The notes below the pieces were generated by a model. That model was not told where the DNA came from, ran no database searches, and saw only the letters and a list, made by a program, of their open reading frames with translations. A stretch of DNA of 64,000 bases from Stutzerimonas decontaminans. GTDB lineage: Bacteria; Pseudomonadota; Gammaproteobacteria; Pseudomonadales; Pseudomonadaceae. The DNA is taken from positions 2,108,001 through 2,172,000 of the forward strand of contig NZ_CP007509.1 of NCBI RefSeq assembly GCF_000661915.1. Reading direction: 5' to 3'. Below, in pieces: positions 46,880 through 55,736 of the stretch (the first letter of the stretch is position 1; each line of letters opens with the position of its first letter). Both the position numbers and the translations under genes were made by a program.

Positions 46880-48186
46880 GGTTGTACTTCCTCGCTCTGA
46901 CGGACGAAATCAAGACAGGACAGGTCTATCTCGTTCTTGCTCGGCAACATGCCTATCAGAGGCGAGCCCGCCTCTCGCAAGGCATCGCGCAGTTCTTTCT
47001 GTTTCTCGGGCGAAAGGTCCTGAATGTCCCGCGAGCAGAGCGTGAATTGCGCATCCGCGTGCTTGTGTCCTTCAGCCTGGAACACCATGTGGTCCTTCTG
47101 CGCGTAGAGATATTGGGCTTTGCCGCATTTCACCTCCAACGCCAGCGATCCACCCACCTGTGCTCCCATGCCTTGACCCCGCCCCAGTACAACCGGGACG
47201 CGCAAGTCGGTTATCAGTAGGTCGGTTTTGGTGTATCGACCGTTCTCGCCAACGAACGTCCGCCCTTGTGTTTCGATGCGTCCACCCATTGGGGCCAAGG
47301 CGTGGCGAGCCAATTGTTCACCGAACTCGCCACACAGTTCGATGCGGATCTTGCGTACAACCCCGTTGCGCTCGACATCGCCATTCGCGGCTACCCATTG
47401 CTCACGGAATCTGTCGACCTTCGCCCGATAATCAGGATTACGTTCGTACAGATATTCCTGGAGCATCTGCCGATGCTCCGACGACAGGTTCATTCGATCC
47501 CGCAGTACTTCCGGTGTCACGACGCCACCCTGTTTCACCGGGTCCCACTTCAGCCAGGCATAGAAGTCCGCAGCGACGGGATTGGTTGCGAGGTAGGCCT
47601 CCAGCGCCTGCTGGGCCGCAGAAAGGCGTGCAATACCGCGATCGATGGCCTGGCGGACGCTGAGAAGTCGTGTATTGCACTCCTGCATCGCTTGCGCCAG
47701 TGCCTGCGCGGCCATCGTCGTAGCCTGCCTAGTCATTTCCAAGCGACGTTCCATGGCCATGCGGTTCTCCATGGCAGTTTCGAGATCGGCGCGCGTTTGC
47801 TCCAGCGCATTACATGCCTGGTCCACCTCGGCTCTGGCTTCGACAGTGCGGTCATGTTCCCAGGAACAATCAGGGCTTGCCCCGTCTTCGAAGACTGGTT
47901 GGGCGGCACAGCTGGACAGCGAGGCCTCGGCGGCGTCGAGACTGGCGTATGCCGTGTCCACTGCCCGCTGGGCGTCCTCGGACGCCTGGCTGGTGCTTAG
48001 TTCCTGCTGAATGGCGTCGTCGAGCAAATCCTCGCTGAGTTGCGAGGCGTTCTCAGCGCCTTCGTACGTTCGCTCTGCCAGAGCAATCTGCGCACGGCAG
48101 GAGGACTCTAGAGCCTCATGAACGGCCTGCAGGTCGCGCACGAGGTCTTCGAGATTCTCCACTTGCCCTATGGATACGAGTGCCAT
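46876..48186 (-). CDS. Coiled-coil protein with PD-(D/E)XK-like C-terminal domain
   Basis: 436 residues from the ATG at 48186 (AAGGG just upstream); an ATG at 48237 would overlap the WXG100-like gene by 35 bases. About residues 5-200 are coiled coil. The C-terminal part contains ELCGEFGEQLARHAL near 290, KTDLLITDLRVPVV near 322 and GGSLALEVKCGKAQYLYAQ near 350. E, then D, then E-x-K in this order is the PD-(D/E)XK nuclease pattern, and QAEGHK follows. Next to a WXG100-like protein and upstream of an EccC-like motor it looks like an effector of that pair, or a nuclease subunit of the defence complex. Nuclease activity is inferred. Confidence 0.62.
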   Translation of the reverse strand: MALVSIGQVENLEDLVRDLQAVHEALESSCRAQIALAERTYEGAENASQLSEDLLDDAIQQELSTSQASEDAQRAVDTAYASLDAAEASLSSCAAQPVFEDGASPDCSWEHDRTVEARAEVDQACNALEQTRADLETAMENRMAMERRLEMTRQATTMAAQALAQAMQECNTRLLSVRQAIDRGIARLSAAQQALEAYLATNPVAADFYAWLKWDPVKQGGVVTPEVLRDRMNLSSEHRQMLQEYLYERNPDYRAKVDRFREQWVAANGDVERNGVVRKIRIELCGEFGEQLARHALAPMGGRIETQGRTFVGENGRYTKTDLLITDLRVPVVLGRGQGMGAQVGGSLALEVKCGKAQYLYAQKDHMVFQAEGHKHADAQFTLCSRDIQDLSPEKQKELRDALREAGSPLIGMLPSKNEIDLSCLDFVRQSEEVQP

Positions 48187-48202
48187 TGCCCTTGCGACGT
48201 CC

Positions 48203-48472
48203 TCAGCTTTGAAGGTAATCGCGCAGGCGCGACGCAAGTGCGATCAAATAGGGCACCTGTTCTGTTGCGCTCGCATTGAACTGATGGAGGTGCTGGACGA
48301 GCATGTTGAACTCTTCTTCGAATTGTGAGCGTTTCTCGTCCTGCCAGGTGTCACCGAGCGACACGAACGCTCCATCTAGGGCGCCGACACTGTCATTGAG
48401 CGAGTCGGTGAAACGCTGCAACGCATACGCAAAGCGCTCTAGCTCTTCGGGATCTCCAATTGCTTGTGCCAT
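48203..48472 (-). CDS. WXG100-like small helical protein
   Basis: 89 residues in two helices joined by LGDTWQDEKRSQFEEEF. The W43-Q44-D45 turn followed by a phenylalanine eight residues after the tryptophan is the WXG100 (ESAT-6) layout with the glycine changed to aspartate. Length and the helix-turn-helix hairpin also match. Its start overlaps the stop of the vWA gene (TAATG). WXG100 proteins are normally substrates and activators of EccC motors; an EccC-like motor is in this operon. Confidence 0.68.
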   Translation of the reverse strand: MAQAIGDPEELERFAYALQRFTDSLNDSVGALDGAFVSLGDTWQDEKRSQFEEEFNMLVQHLHQFNASATEQVPYLIALASRLRDYLQS

Positions 48473-49206
48473 TACCAGTAGCCTCCGTCCTCTTCTGCAA
48501 CCTGTGCCGCCGACGTCGGTGATCCCTGTCGGGCGCCGATGGTTGCTGGCTGGACATCGATCGCACTTGCAGGCGGTATGGAGTTCGGGGTCTGCGACCT
48601 GGTGCGCAAGGTTACGGACATGGTCACGTACTTGAAGAACTCCTTCAGTTGCCTCGCATTCTCTGCATAGAAGAGCGCGTTCTGCGTGCCCTCGATGAAT
48701 GTACGGAGCACGGCCTCGTTGGCGTCGGCACCGATGGCCATCGCCATGCGATCACATTTCGAGGAACGCCCCTCACTGACGAACGCCTGCAAAGCGTCTT
48801 CCCAGCCATTGTCCGGCTGCCCGTCCGAGACCAGCACCACGGTGGGACGATAAGCGCGTGATGGCACGACATCCTTGTCTTCAATCATTGCTTTGGCCAT
48901 CTCAAGTGCGACACCCAACGGAGTCGTGCCGCCAGCTGCAAGCGCTTGCCATCGGATGTCGTTAGCACTGGCCAGGGGTTGGTGCAGCGTCACCTGAGCG
49001 CCGAACGTGATGATTGAAACCCAGATCTCCGTCTCGCTGGTCTCGTTGTCACGGAACACGTTTAGCATGTCGCGCACCGCGTCATTTAGGTTGTGAATCT
49101 TTTCCCCACCCATGCTGCCGCTGACGTCGAGCAAGAAAATAACAGGGAGTGGCTTGGCTTTTGGCGCCGTGAATTTAGACGGATCAAAGGGAGTGTTCAC
49201 AGGCAA
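48472..49206 (-). CDS. TerY-like vWA protein, first gene of the operon
   Basis: 244 residues. The vWA domain (about 15-190) has the adhesion-site motif LLDVSGSMGGEKI at 24-36, TTPLGVALEMA near 93 and VLVSDGQPDNGW near 125. It resembles TerY, the vWA partner of phosphorylation modules linked to tellurite resistance. The last 50 residues are proline/serine rich and disordered. The start codon that fits is TTG at 49206, with AAAGAG a few bases upstream; a GTG six bases later is the alternative. A rare start may keep expression of the whole operon low. Confidence 0.82.
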   Translation of the reverse strand: MPVNTPFDPSKFTAPKAKPLPVIFLLDVSGSMGGEKIHNLNDAVRDMLNVFRDNETSETEIWVSIITFGAQVTLHQPLASANDIRWQALAAGGTTPLGVALEMAKAMIEDKDVVPSRAYRPTVVLVSDGQPDNGWEDALQAFVSEGRSSKCDRMAMAIGADANEAVLRTFIEGTQNALFYAENARQLKEFFKYVTMSVTLRTRSQTPNSIPPASAIDVQPATIGARQGSPTSAAQVAEEDGGYW

Positions 49207-49603
49207 TACTCTTTAATCAAAGAAGGTGGATAGACCAGTTGCAGAGCTGCGCTCATTGCATCAGCGATGCTGAAATGAAGCGATATAGAGAGGATCCCCA
49301 AGCCTGCTTTCGTAAGACTCTGTCTGTAATGTGATGGAAAACAGCGATCAGGATGAGGCGGGGATACTGTTCTGGCAGAATATCGTCGCTTGGCACATGG
49401 GACTTCCTTGTTCTAAAACACCGGCCGAGTGGACATCAGTCTGAAGGTGAGAAGAACCAATGCTACTCAATTGGATGGCGATGTGCCATCTGCTTGTGGG
49501 GAGCTAATCTGGCGTTTTTTGCTACGAGAAACGAGGGAAGCGAGACCATAATTGAGTCCTGTGAGGGTGCGCATAATAGTGACCAGTCCAGACTTTCTTC
49601 TAG
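49207..49603. other. operon upstream region up to the IS element
   Basis: No gene is supported. It should hold the promoter of the 14-gene minus-strand operon. I could not fix a -35/-10 pair with confidence. The IS insertion lies 398 bases upstream of the first start codon and may have moved the native promoter context. Confidence 0.4.
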
Positions 49604-50795
49604 GGATGGTCTGAAAAAGACTTCCCGAATCTGGTGAAATACGCCGATCCCGCCAGCCGAGTTTTTCCATGAAGCAGATGACCTTCGCCGACGCCGAGTA
49701 CGCCGGCAAGCGCAAGCAGACCCGTAAAGAATTGTTCCTGATCGAGATGGATCAGGTGGTGCCGTGGAAGGGATTGATTGCCCTGATCGAGCCACACTAC
49801 CCAAAGGGTGAAGGTGGTCGTCCAGCCTATCCGCTGATGGCCATGTTACGTATCCATCTGATGCAGAACTGGTTCGGCTACAGCGACCCGGCCATGGAAG
49901 AAGCGCTCTACGAGACGACCATCCTGCGTCAGTTCGCCGGGCTGAGCCTGGAGCGCATTCCCGACGAAACCACCATCCTCAACTTCCGTCGCTTGCTGGA
50001 GAAACATGAGCTGGCAGCCGGCATCCTCGGCGTAATCAATGGCTACCTGGGGGATCGCGGCCTGTCGCTGCGCCAGGGCACTATCGTCGATGCCACACTG
50101 ATCCACGCGCCCAGCTCGACCAAGAACCAGGACGGCAAGCGTGACCCGGAAATGCACCAGAGCAAGAAAGGGAACCAGTATTACTTTGGCATGAAGGCGC
50201 ATATCGGTGTGGATGACGAGTCGGGGCTGGTGCACAGCGTGGTCGGCACGGCGGCAAACGTGGCGGATGTCACCCAGGTCGACAAACTGCTGCATGGTGA
50301 AGAGAACGTCGTCTGCGCCGATGCCGGCTACACCGGCGTCGAAAAGCGCCCCGAACATGCTGGCCGCGAAGTGATCTGGCAGGTCGCAGCACGCCGCAGC
50401 ACCTACAAGAAGCTCGATAAACGCAGCGCCCTGTACAAAGCCGAGCGCAAGATCGAGAAGGCCAAGGCACAAGTGCGAGCGAAGGTCGAGCACCCGTTTC
50501 GAGTGATCAAGCGCCAGTTCGGTTACGTGAAGGTGCGCTTCCGTGGCCTGGCCAAGAACACCGCTCAGCTGGTGACGCTGTTCGCGCTGTCAAACCTATG
50601 GATGGCGCGCCGACATTTGCTGACTACCGCAGGAGAGGTACGCCTGTAATGCGGAAAATGGCTGCTGCGAGGTGCTCGCGGCGGCCAAAAACGGAGAACT
50701 GAGCGGGTTACCTGGTCGATTTTGATCGACGGCCCGCTTTCAAAAGCAGCGAGGGCTGAAGTCGACCGGAAATACAGGGTTACTTCAGACCTTCC
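49604..50795 (+). mobile_element. complete IS5-family insertion sequence with CTAG target duplication
   Basis: 1192 bases. The left end GGATGGTCTGAA matches the reverse complement of the right end, GGAAGGTCTGAA, in 11 of 12 bases. CTAG stands directly outside both ends (49600-49603 and 50796-50799), a four-base target duplication typical of this group. One intact transposase gene. The perfect duplication argues for a single, fairly recent insertion. Confidence 0.88.
49669..50649 (+). CDS. IS5-family transposase
   Basis: 326 residues, DDE-type. An N-terminal DNA-binding part (HPMAMLRIHL-like region read as YPLMAMLRIHLMQNWFGYSD) is followed by the catalytic residues in GTIVDATLIHAPSS (first D), VCADAGYTGVEKR (second D) and RAKVEHPFRVIKRQFG (E in the Y/R-x-K-E region). 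Full length with no frame break, so the element is probably still able to move. Confidence 0.92.
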   Translation: MKQMTFADAEYAGKRKQTRKELFLIEMDQVVPWKGLIALIEPHYPKGEGGRPAYPLMAMLRIHLMQNWFGYSDPAMEEALYETTILRQFAGLSLERIPDETTILNFRRLLEKHELAAGILGVINGYLGDRGLSLRQGTIVDATLIHAPSSTKNQDGKRDPEMHQSKKGNQYYFGMKAHIGVDDESGLVHSVVGTAANVADVTQVDKLLHGEENVVCADAGYTGVEKRPEHAGREVIWQVAARRSTYKKLDKRSALYKAERKIEKAKAQVRAKVEHPFRVIKRQFGYVKVRFRGLAKNTAQLVTLFALSNLWMARRHLLTTAGEVRL

Positions 50796-50799
50796 CTAG

Positions 50800-51433
50800 G
50801 ATCGCTTCTATACTCATCGTCAAAGTAGGCTTCAGGTACGGCTGATCTAGGCTATGTCACTGTCGCTACTTGCATGCGTAGGTTTCTGCAAGGGCGCGCT
50901 ACCCAGGGCCGTCCTGGTTATCCGGCGGGTGTGCCCAAGCTCTACGTACACGGTTACGTCCAGCGAACGATTTCCGCCCGAGCGCCAACGCAATGGCTAT
51001 TTGATGTGGCTGCTGGGACCGCTGGCGGCGATTTTTCATTGCCGATTTTCGCAAGCACAGCGCTGTGGCCGTTCAGGGCCTGCCGGACCTTCGTTCAGTT
51101 CTGTAGTCAGCAGGGGCTGATTAGCGGGTAGTTCGACGCATCGATGGCAACAAGGCGGTGTTTCACGATGCGAGCACCGGAGCGTGTCGAAGTTTAAGTA
51201 TCAACAAGTGCAAAAATGAATGGCGCAGATCGCTCATTATCTGGTGGTAGCCCGGGTTCAAGGCAGGCTTCACACACTCCATATAAATGGAAGTAGAGGG
51301 CTCGGCTGCGAGCAGATGGTGTGGTGGGAGTTTTGCGGGGATCCGTTGAGCATCGTTGAACAGCGTAGGGCGTTGATTGCAGTAGGGCGCCGTTAAAAAA
51401 GTATTTAAAAACAAGTAGATAGGTGGTCGATAA
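50800..51433. other. gap between IS element and tRNA fragment
   Basis: No recognisable gene on either strand. Probably the eroded right end of the integrated element. Confidence 0.4.
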
Positions 51434-51483
51434 CCCGCATGGGGTGCAAGGGGTCGAGTGTTCGAATCACTCCGTCCCGACCA
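51434..51483 (+). tRNA. 3' fragment of a proline tRNA gene (GGG anticodon), probable attachment site
   Basis: The sequence has the anticodon GGGG run, a T-arm GAGTG-TTCGAAT-CACTC, then CGTCCCGACCA with encoded CCA, matching the 3' half of bacterial tRNA-Pro. The first 30 or so bases, including the CGGGACG strand that should pair with CGTCCCG, are absent. The remaining anticodon stem also has mismatches, so it cannot fold as tRNA. This is what remains after an element inserts into the 3' end of a tRNA gene. Confidence 0.7.
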
Positions 51484-51494
51484 AATCGAAGATG

Positions 51495-51527
51495 AAAAAG
51501 CCCGGTTCGGAAACGACCGGGCTTTTT
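51495..51527 (+). terminator. rho-independent terminator after the tRNA fragment
   Basis: AAAAAGCCCGGT, then ACCGGGCTTTTT across a short loop. It is probably the original terminator of the intact tRNA gene, left attached to the chromosome side. Confidence 0.85.
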
Positions 51528-51599
51528 CGTTTGTGCACGCGTTGCGCGCGCCGCTCAATCCGTTGCGGTGGGCTGGGTGCGAATCTGGAGGATGCTGCC

Positions 51600-52676
51600 A
51601 TGCGCGAGCGTTTGCTTGCTGCGGAAAAGGTGAAGTCAATCGAGTGGCTGGATGGTCGGCTGAGGTTGCTTGATCAGCGCAAGCTGCCCGCCGAAGAGGT
51701 TTGGTATACCTACGATTCTGCCGCGGCGGTTGCGGGGGCGATCAGGGATATGGTCGTGCGCGGTGCGCCAGCAATTGGAATTGCTGCAGCCTATGGTTTA
51801 GTCCTTGCCGCGCGCGCTCGTAATGCTACGGGCGGTGACTGGCGGTTTGCGTTGGAGGAGGACTTCAGTGTCCTGGCCGGTTCTCGCCCAACTGCGATCA
51901 ATCTTTTCTGGGCGCTTAACCAGATGCGTGAGCGGTTGGAACGTCTCAAACCGGGTGAAGACCCTTGCTTGGCGCTCGAAGCCCAGGCTATTTCGATCCA
52001 TGACAGCGACCGCGAGGCAAATCTCGCAATGGCGCAGCTCGGCGTAAACCTCATTCGGCGGCATCAGGGCAATCCGCAGAATTTCCTTACTCATTGCAAT
52101 ACGGGCGCGTTGGCGACCGGCGGCTTCGGTACGGCGCTCGGGGTCATCCGTGCGGCGCATCTCGAGGGGCTGGTGGAGCGAGTATATGTCGATGAGACTC
52201 GGCCGTGGTTGCAGGGCTCTCGGTTGACTGCCTGGGAGCTGCTCGGTGATGGCGTTCCGGCTATGGTGAATGCCGACTCGGCTGCTGCTCATCTGATGAA
52301 ATCCAGAGGCATCTCTTGGGTGATCGTTGGTGCGGATCGCATCACCGCCAATGGCGACGTGGCGAACAAGATCGGCACCTACCAGCTTGCGGTTCTGGCG
52401 ATGCACCACGGTGTTCGCTTTATGGTGGTGGCGGCGAGTTCGACCATCGACATGGCGTTGGAGAGTGGCGAAGAGATCCAGATCGAGGAGCGCGCCGGCA
52501 GTGAGCTGCTCGAGGTTAATGGTCGGCGCTTCGCGGCTGATGTCGAGGCATTCAATCCGGTGTTCGACGTGACGCCGGCCGACCTCATCGACGCCATCGT
52601 CACCGAGAAAGGTGTGGTCGAGCGCCCGAACGCCGCGAAGCTGGCTGAGCTGATGAGCCGCAAACGGCTGCACTGA
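51600..52676 (+). CDS. mtnA: Methylthioribose-1-phosphate isomerase
   Basis: Converts 5-methylthioribose 1-phosphate to the ribulose form in methionine salvage. 358 residues from the ATG at 51600 (GGAGGA nine bases upstream), beginning [19 protein letters not shown] as in P. aeruginosa. Family motifs: [16 protein letters not shown] near 47, [19 protein letters not shown] near 160 with the catalytic cysteine, and [20 protein letters not shown] near 243. It begins the conserved core block to the right of the island. Confidence 0.93.
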   Translation: MRERLLAAEKVKSIEWLDGRLRLLDQRKLPAEEVWYTYDSAAAVAGAIRDMVVRGAPAIGIAAAYGLVLAARARNATGGDWRFALEEDFSVLAGSRPTAINLFWALNQMRERLERLKPGEDPCLALEAQAISIHDSDREANLAMAQLGVNLIRRHQGNPQNFLTHCNTGALATGGFGTALGVIRAAHLEGLVERVYVDETRPWLQGSRLTAWELLGDGVPAMVNADSAAAHLMKSRGISWVIVGADRITANGDVANKIGTYQLAVLAMHHGVRFMVVAASSTIDMALESGEEIQIEERAGSELLEVNGRRFAADVEAFNPVFDVTPADLIDAIVTEKGVVERPNAAKLAELMSRKRLH

Positions 52677-52810
52677 GCAACGGTCGATCGCGCTCGGGCG
52701 TGGTGTGCAAGCCGGTTTTGCTCCGTGCAAGGCTCAGTTTATAGCAGTCGTCTGTGTTACCATCCCGCGCTTATTACAGGACCCTGCTGACTATAAGGAA
52801 CCAGGCTTCC

Positions 52811-55621
52811 ATGGGCGAACTGGCCAAAGAAATCCTCCCGGTCAATATCGAAGACGAGCTCAAGCAGTCCTACCTTGATTACGCCATGAGCGTGATCATT
52901 GGCCGTGCGCTGCCGGACGCGCGCGATGGCCTGAAACCGGTACACCGCCGCGTGCTGTTCGCCATGAGCGAGCTCGGCAACGACTGGAACAAGCCGTACA
53001 AGAAATCCGCCCGTGTGGTCGGTGACGTGATCGGTAAATACCACCCGCACGGTGACTCGGCGGTATACGACACCATCGTGCGCATGGCGCAGCCTTTTTC
53101 GCTGCGCTACATGCTGGTCGACGGCCAGGGCAACTTCGGTTCGGTCGACGGCGACAGCGCTGCGGCGATGCGTTACACCGAAGTGCGCATGGCCAAGCTG
53201 GCCCATGAGCTGCTGGCCGACCTGGAGAAGGAAACTGTCGACTGGGTGCCCAACTACGACGGCACCGAGCAGATTCCGGCGGTCATGCCGACCAAGGTTC
53301 CCAACCTGCTGGTGAACGGCTCCAGCGGTATCGCGGTAGGCATGGCAACCAACATCCCGCCGCATAACCTGGGCGAAGTCATTGATGGTTGCCTGGCGCT
53401 GATCGACAACGCCGATATCACCATCGACGAACTCATGCAGTTCATCCCGGGTCCCGATTTCCCCACCGCCGGTATCATCAATGGCCGTGCTGGCATCATC
53501 GAGGCCTACCGCACCGGCCGTGGCCGCATCTATATCCGTGCTCGTGCCGATATCGAAGATATCGACAAGGTCGGCGGCCGCCAGCAGATCGTCATCACCG
53601 AACTGCCTTACCAGCTGAACAAGGCGCGGCTGATCGAGAAGATCGCCGAGCTGGTGAAAGAGAAGAAGATCGAAGGCATCACCGAGCTACGTGACGAGTC
53701 CGACAAGGACGGCATGCGCGTGGTCATCGAGCTGCGCCGCGGCGAAGTGCCCGAGGTGATCCTCAACAACCTCTATGCGCAGACCCAGCTGCAGAGCGTC
53801 TTCGGTATCAACGTGGTCGCGCTCATCGATGGCCAGCCGCGCACGCTGAACCTCAAAGAGCTGCTGGAAGCCTTCGTTCGCCACCGCCGCGAAGTCGTCA
53901 CCCGCCGTACCGTCTATGAACTGCGCAAGGCACGCGAGCGTGGGCACATTCTTGAGGGGCAGGCGGTCGCGCTGTCCAATATCGATCCTGTCATTGCGGT
54001 GATCAAGGCCTCGCCAACTCCAGCCGAGGCGAAGGATGCGCTGATTTCCACTGCTTGGGAATCGAGCGCCGTCGAGGCGATGGTGGAGCGCGCAGGTGCT
54101 GATGCCTGTCGTCCGGAAGGTCTCGATCCGCAGTTCGGGTTGCGTGATGGCAAGTATTTCCTCTCGCCAGAGCAGGCCCAGGCGATTCTCGATCTGCGCC
54201 TGCACCGCCTGACCGGGCTTGAGCACGAGAAGCTGCTCAGCGAATACCAGGAAATCCTCACTCAGATTGGCGAGTTGATTCGCATCCTGACCAATCCGGT
54301 TCGCTTGATGGAAGTCATCCGCGAAGAGCTGGAAGGCGTGAAGCGCGATTTCGGCGATGCGCGGCGCACCGAGATCCTCGAGTCGCGCCTGGACCTGACG
54401 CTGGCGGACCTGATCACCGAAGAAGAGCGCGTCGTCACTATCTCGCATGGTGGCTATGCCAAGTCGCAACCGCTGGCCGCCTACCAGGCACAGCGTCGCG
54501 GTGGTCGCGGCAAGGCTGCGACTGGTGTGAAGGAAGAGGATTACGTCGAGCATCTGCTGGTTGCCAACAGTCATACCACGCTGCTGTTGTTCTCCAGCAA
54601 GGGAAAGGTGTACTGGCTGAAGACCTACGAGATTCCCGAAGCATCCCGTACTTCGCGCGGTCGCCCGCTGGTCAATCTGCTACCGCTCGACGACGGCGAG
54701 CGCATCACCGCGATGCTTCAGGTGGATCTGGAAGCCCTGCGCAAGCAGGCAGCCGAAGGTGAGGACGACCTGGACGAAGCCGAAGGCCTCGTCATCGAGC
54801 ACGATGATGCGGACGACGTCGAAAGCGATGACGCCGACAGCGACGAAAAAGACGAGCCGACCGGCTCCTACATCTTCATGGCTACCGCCAATGGCACGGT
54901 CAAGAAGACACCGCTGGTGCAGTTCAGCCGACCGCGTACGTCCGGTCTGATTGCACTGAAGCTGGAAGAAGGCGACACCCTCATCGCTGCGGCTGTCACT
55001 GACGGTGCCCAGGAGGTGATGATGTTCTCCGATGGCGGCAAGGTCATCCGCTTCAAGGAAAGCAAGGTTCGCATCATGGGCCGCAATGCCCGCGGTGTAC
55101 GCGGTATGCGTCTGCCGGAAGGGCAGCGCATCATCTCCATGCTGATTCCGGAATCGGGCGCGCAGATCCTTACCGCATCTTTGCGTGGCTATGGCAAACG
55201 CACCGCTATGGAAGAGTTTCCACGCCGCGGCCGCGGTGGACAGGGCGTCATCGCCATGGTGACCAACGAGCGTAACGGCCCGCTGATCGGTGCCGTGCAG
55301 GTGCTGGAAGGCGAGGAGATCATGCTGATCTCCGATCAGGGCACGCTCGTGCGGACGCGGGTCGACGAAGTTTCGTCGCTGGGCCGCAACACCCAGGGCG
55401 TCACGCTGATCAAGCTGAGCAAGGGCGAGCACCTGGTTGGTCTGGAGCGTGTGCAGGAGCCATCCGAAGAAGAGGTGCTGGAGGACATCGAAGCGTTGCT
55501 CGATGACGACGCCCTCGAGAAGGAAATGCCCGTCGTCAGTACCGAGCCGAGTGAGGATGAGTTACTGGGCGGTGGCGGTGATGTGTCGCCAGATGTAGTC
55601 CCTACTGACGACGAAGACTGA
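52811..55621 (+). CDS. gyrA: DNA gyrase subunit A
   Basis: Breaks and rejoins DNA in the gyrase tetramer that introduces negative supercoils. 936 residues starting [20 protein letters not shown]. Catalytic tyrosine Y122 is in AMRYTEV. The quinolone region reads [13 protein letters not shown] with S83 and D87, the unmutated state. C-terminal pinwheel repeats follow, with an acidic insert around residues 650-690 that pseudomonads share. An in-frame start 57 bases earlier lacks a ribosome-binding site. Confidence 0.97.
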   Translation: MGELAKEILPVNIEDELKQSYLDYAMSVIIGRALPDARDGLKPVHRRVLFAMSELGNDWNKPYKKSARVVGDVIGKYHPHGDSAVYDTIVRMAQPFSLRYMLVDGQGNFGSVDGDSAAAMRYTEVRMAKLAHELLADLEKETVDWVPNYDGTEQIPAVMPTKVPNLLVNGSSGIAVGMATNIPPHNLGEVIDGCLALIDNADITIDELMQFIPGPDFPTAGIINGRAGIIEAYRTGRGRIYIRARADIEDIDKVGGRQQIVITELPYQLNKARLIEKIAELVKEKKIEGITELRDESDKDGMRVVIELRRGEVPEVILNNLYAQTQLQSVFGINVVALIDGQPRTLNLKELLEAFVRHRREVVTRRTVYELRKARERGHILEGQAVALSNIDPVIAVIKASPTPAEAKDALISTAWESSAVEAMVERAGADACRPEGLDPQFGLRDGKYFLSPEQAQAILDLRLHRLTGLEHEKLLSEYQEILTQIGELIRILTNPVRLMEVIREELEGVKRDFGDARRTEILESRLDLTLADLITEEERVVTISHGGYAKSQPLAAYQAQRRGGRGKAATGVKEEDYVEHLLVANSHTTLLLFSSKGKVYWLKTYEIPEASRTSRGRPLVNLLPLDDGERITAMLQVDLEALRKQAAEGEDDLDEAEGLVIEHDDADDVESDDADSDEKDEPTGSYIFMATANGTVKKTPLVQFSRPRTSGLIALKLEEGDTLIAAAVTDGAQEVMMFSDGGKVIRFKESKVRIMGRNARGVRGMRLPEGQRIISMLIPESGAQILTASLRGYGKRTAMEEFPRRGRGGQGVIAMVTNERNGPLIGAVQVLEGEEIMLISDQGTLVRTRVDEVSSLGRNTQGVTLIKLSKGEHLVGLERVQEPSEEEVLEDIEALLDDDALEKEMPVVSTEPSEDELLGGGGDVSPDVVPTDDED

Positions 55622-55736
55622 TTGGCGGACGCTATCCCACAGCAGCACACCGGGAAGGGTGGTAGCGAGGCGGGCGGTAGAGATGCCGGCCGCTGCGTCC
55701 CGGGAATCAACATCGAGCAAGAGCGAGAGAACAGCA

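Noticed and set aside
43559..48472. A complete ESX/type VII secretion system
   Set aside because: Only a WXG100-like protein and a motor without visible membrane spans; no EccB, EccD, EccE or mycosin.
28001..49206. Type VI secretion, because of the kinase and PP2C pair (PpkA/PppA-like)
   Set aside because: No Tss sheath, tube, ClpV or membrane-complex genes are present; the kinase has a zinc ribbon and soluble architecture.
51434..51483. Functional tRNA-Pro gene
   Set aside because: The 5' half including the acceptor strand is missing and the anticodon stem is mismatched.
51163..51639. 158-residue minus-strand frame across the tRNA fragment and terminator
   Set aside because: It reads through the tRNA remnant and a terminator and has no recognisable product.
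53040..53085. Quinolone-resistance change in gyrA
   Set aside because: Residues 83 and 87 are S and D, the sensitive state.
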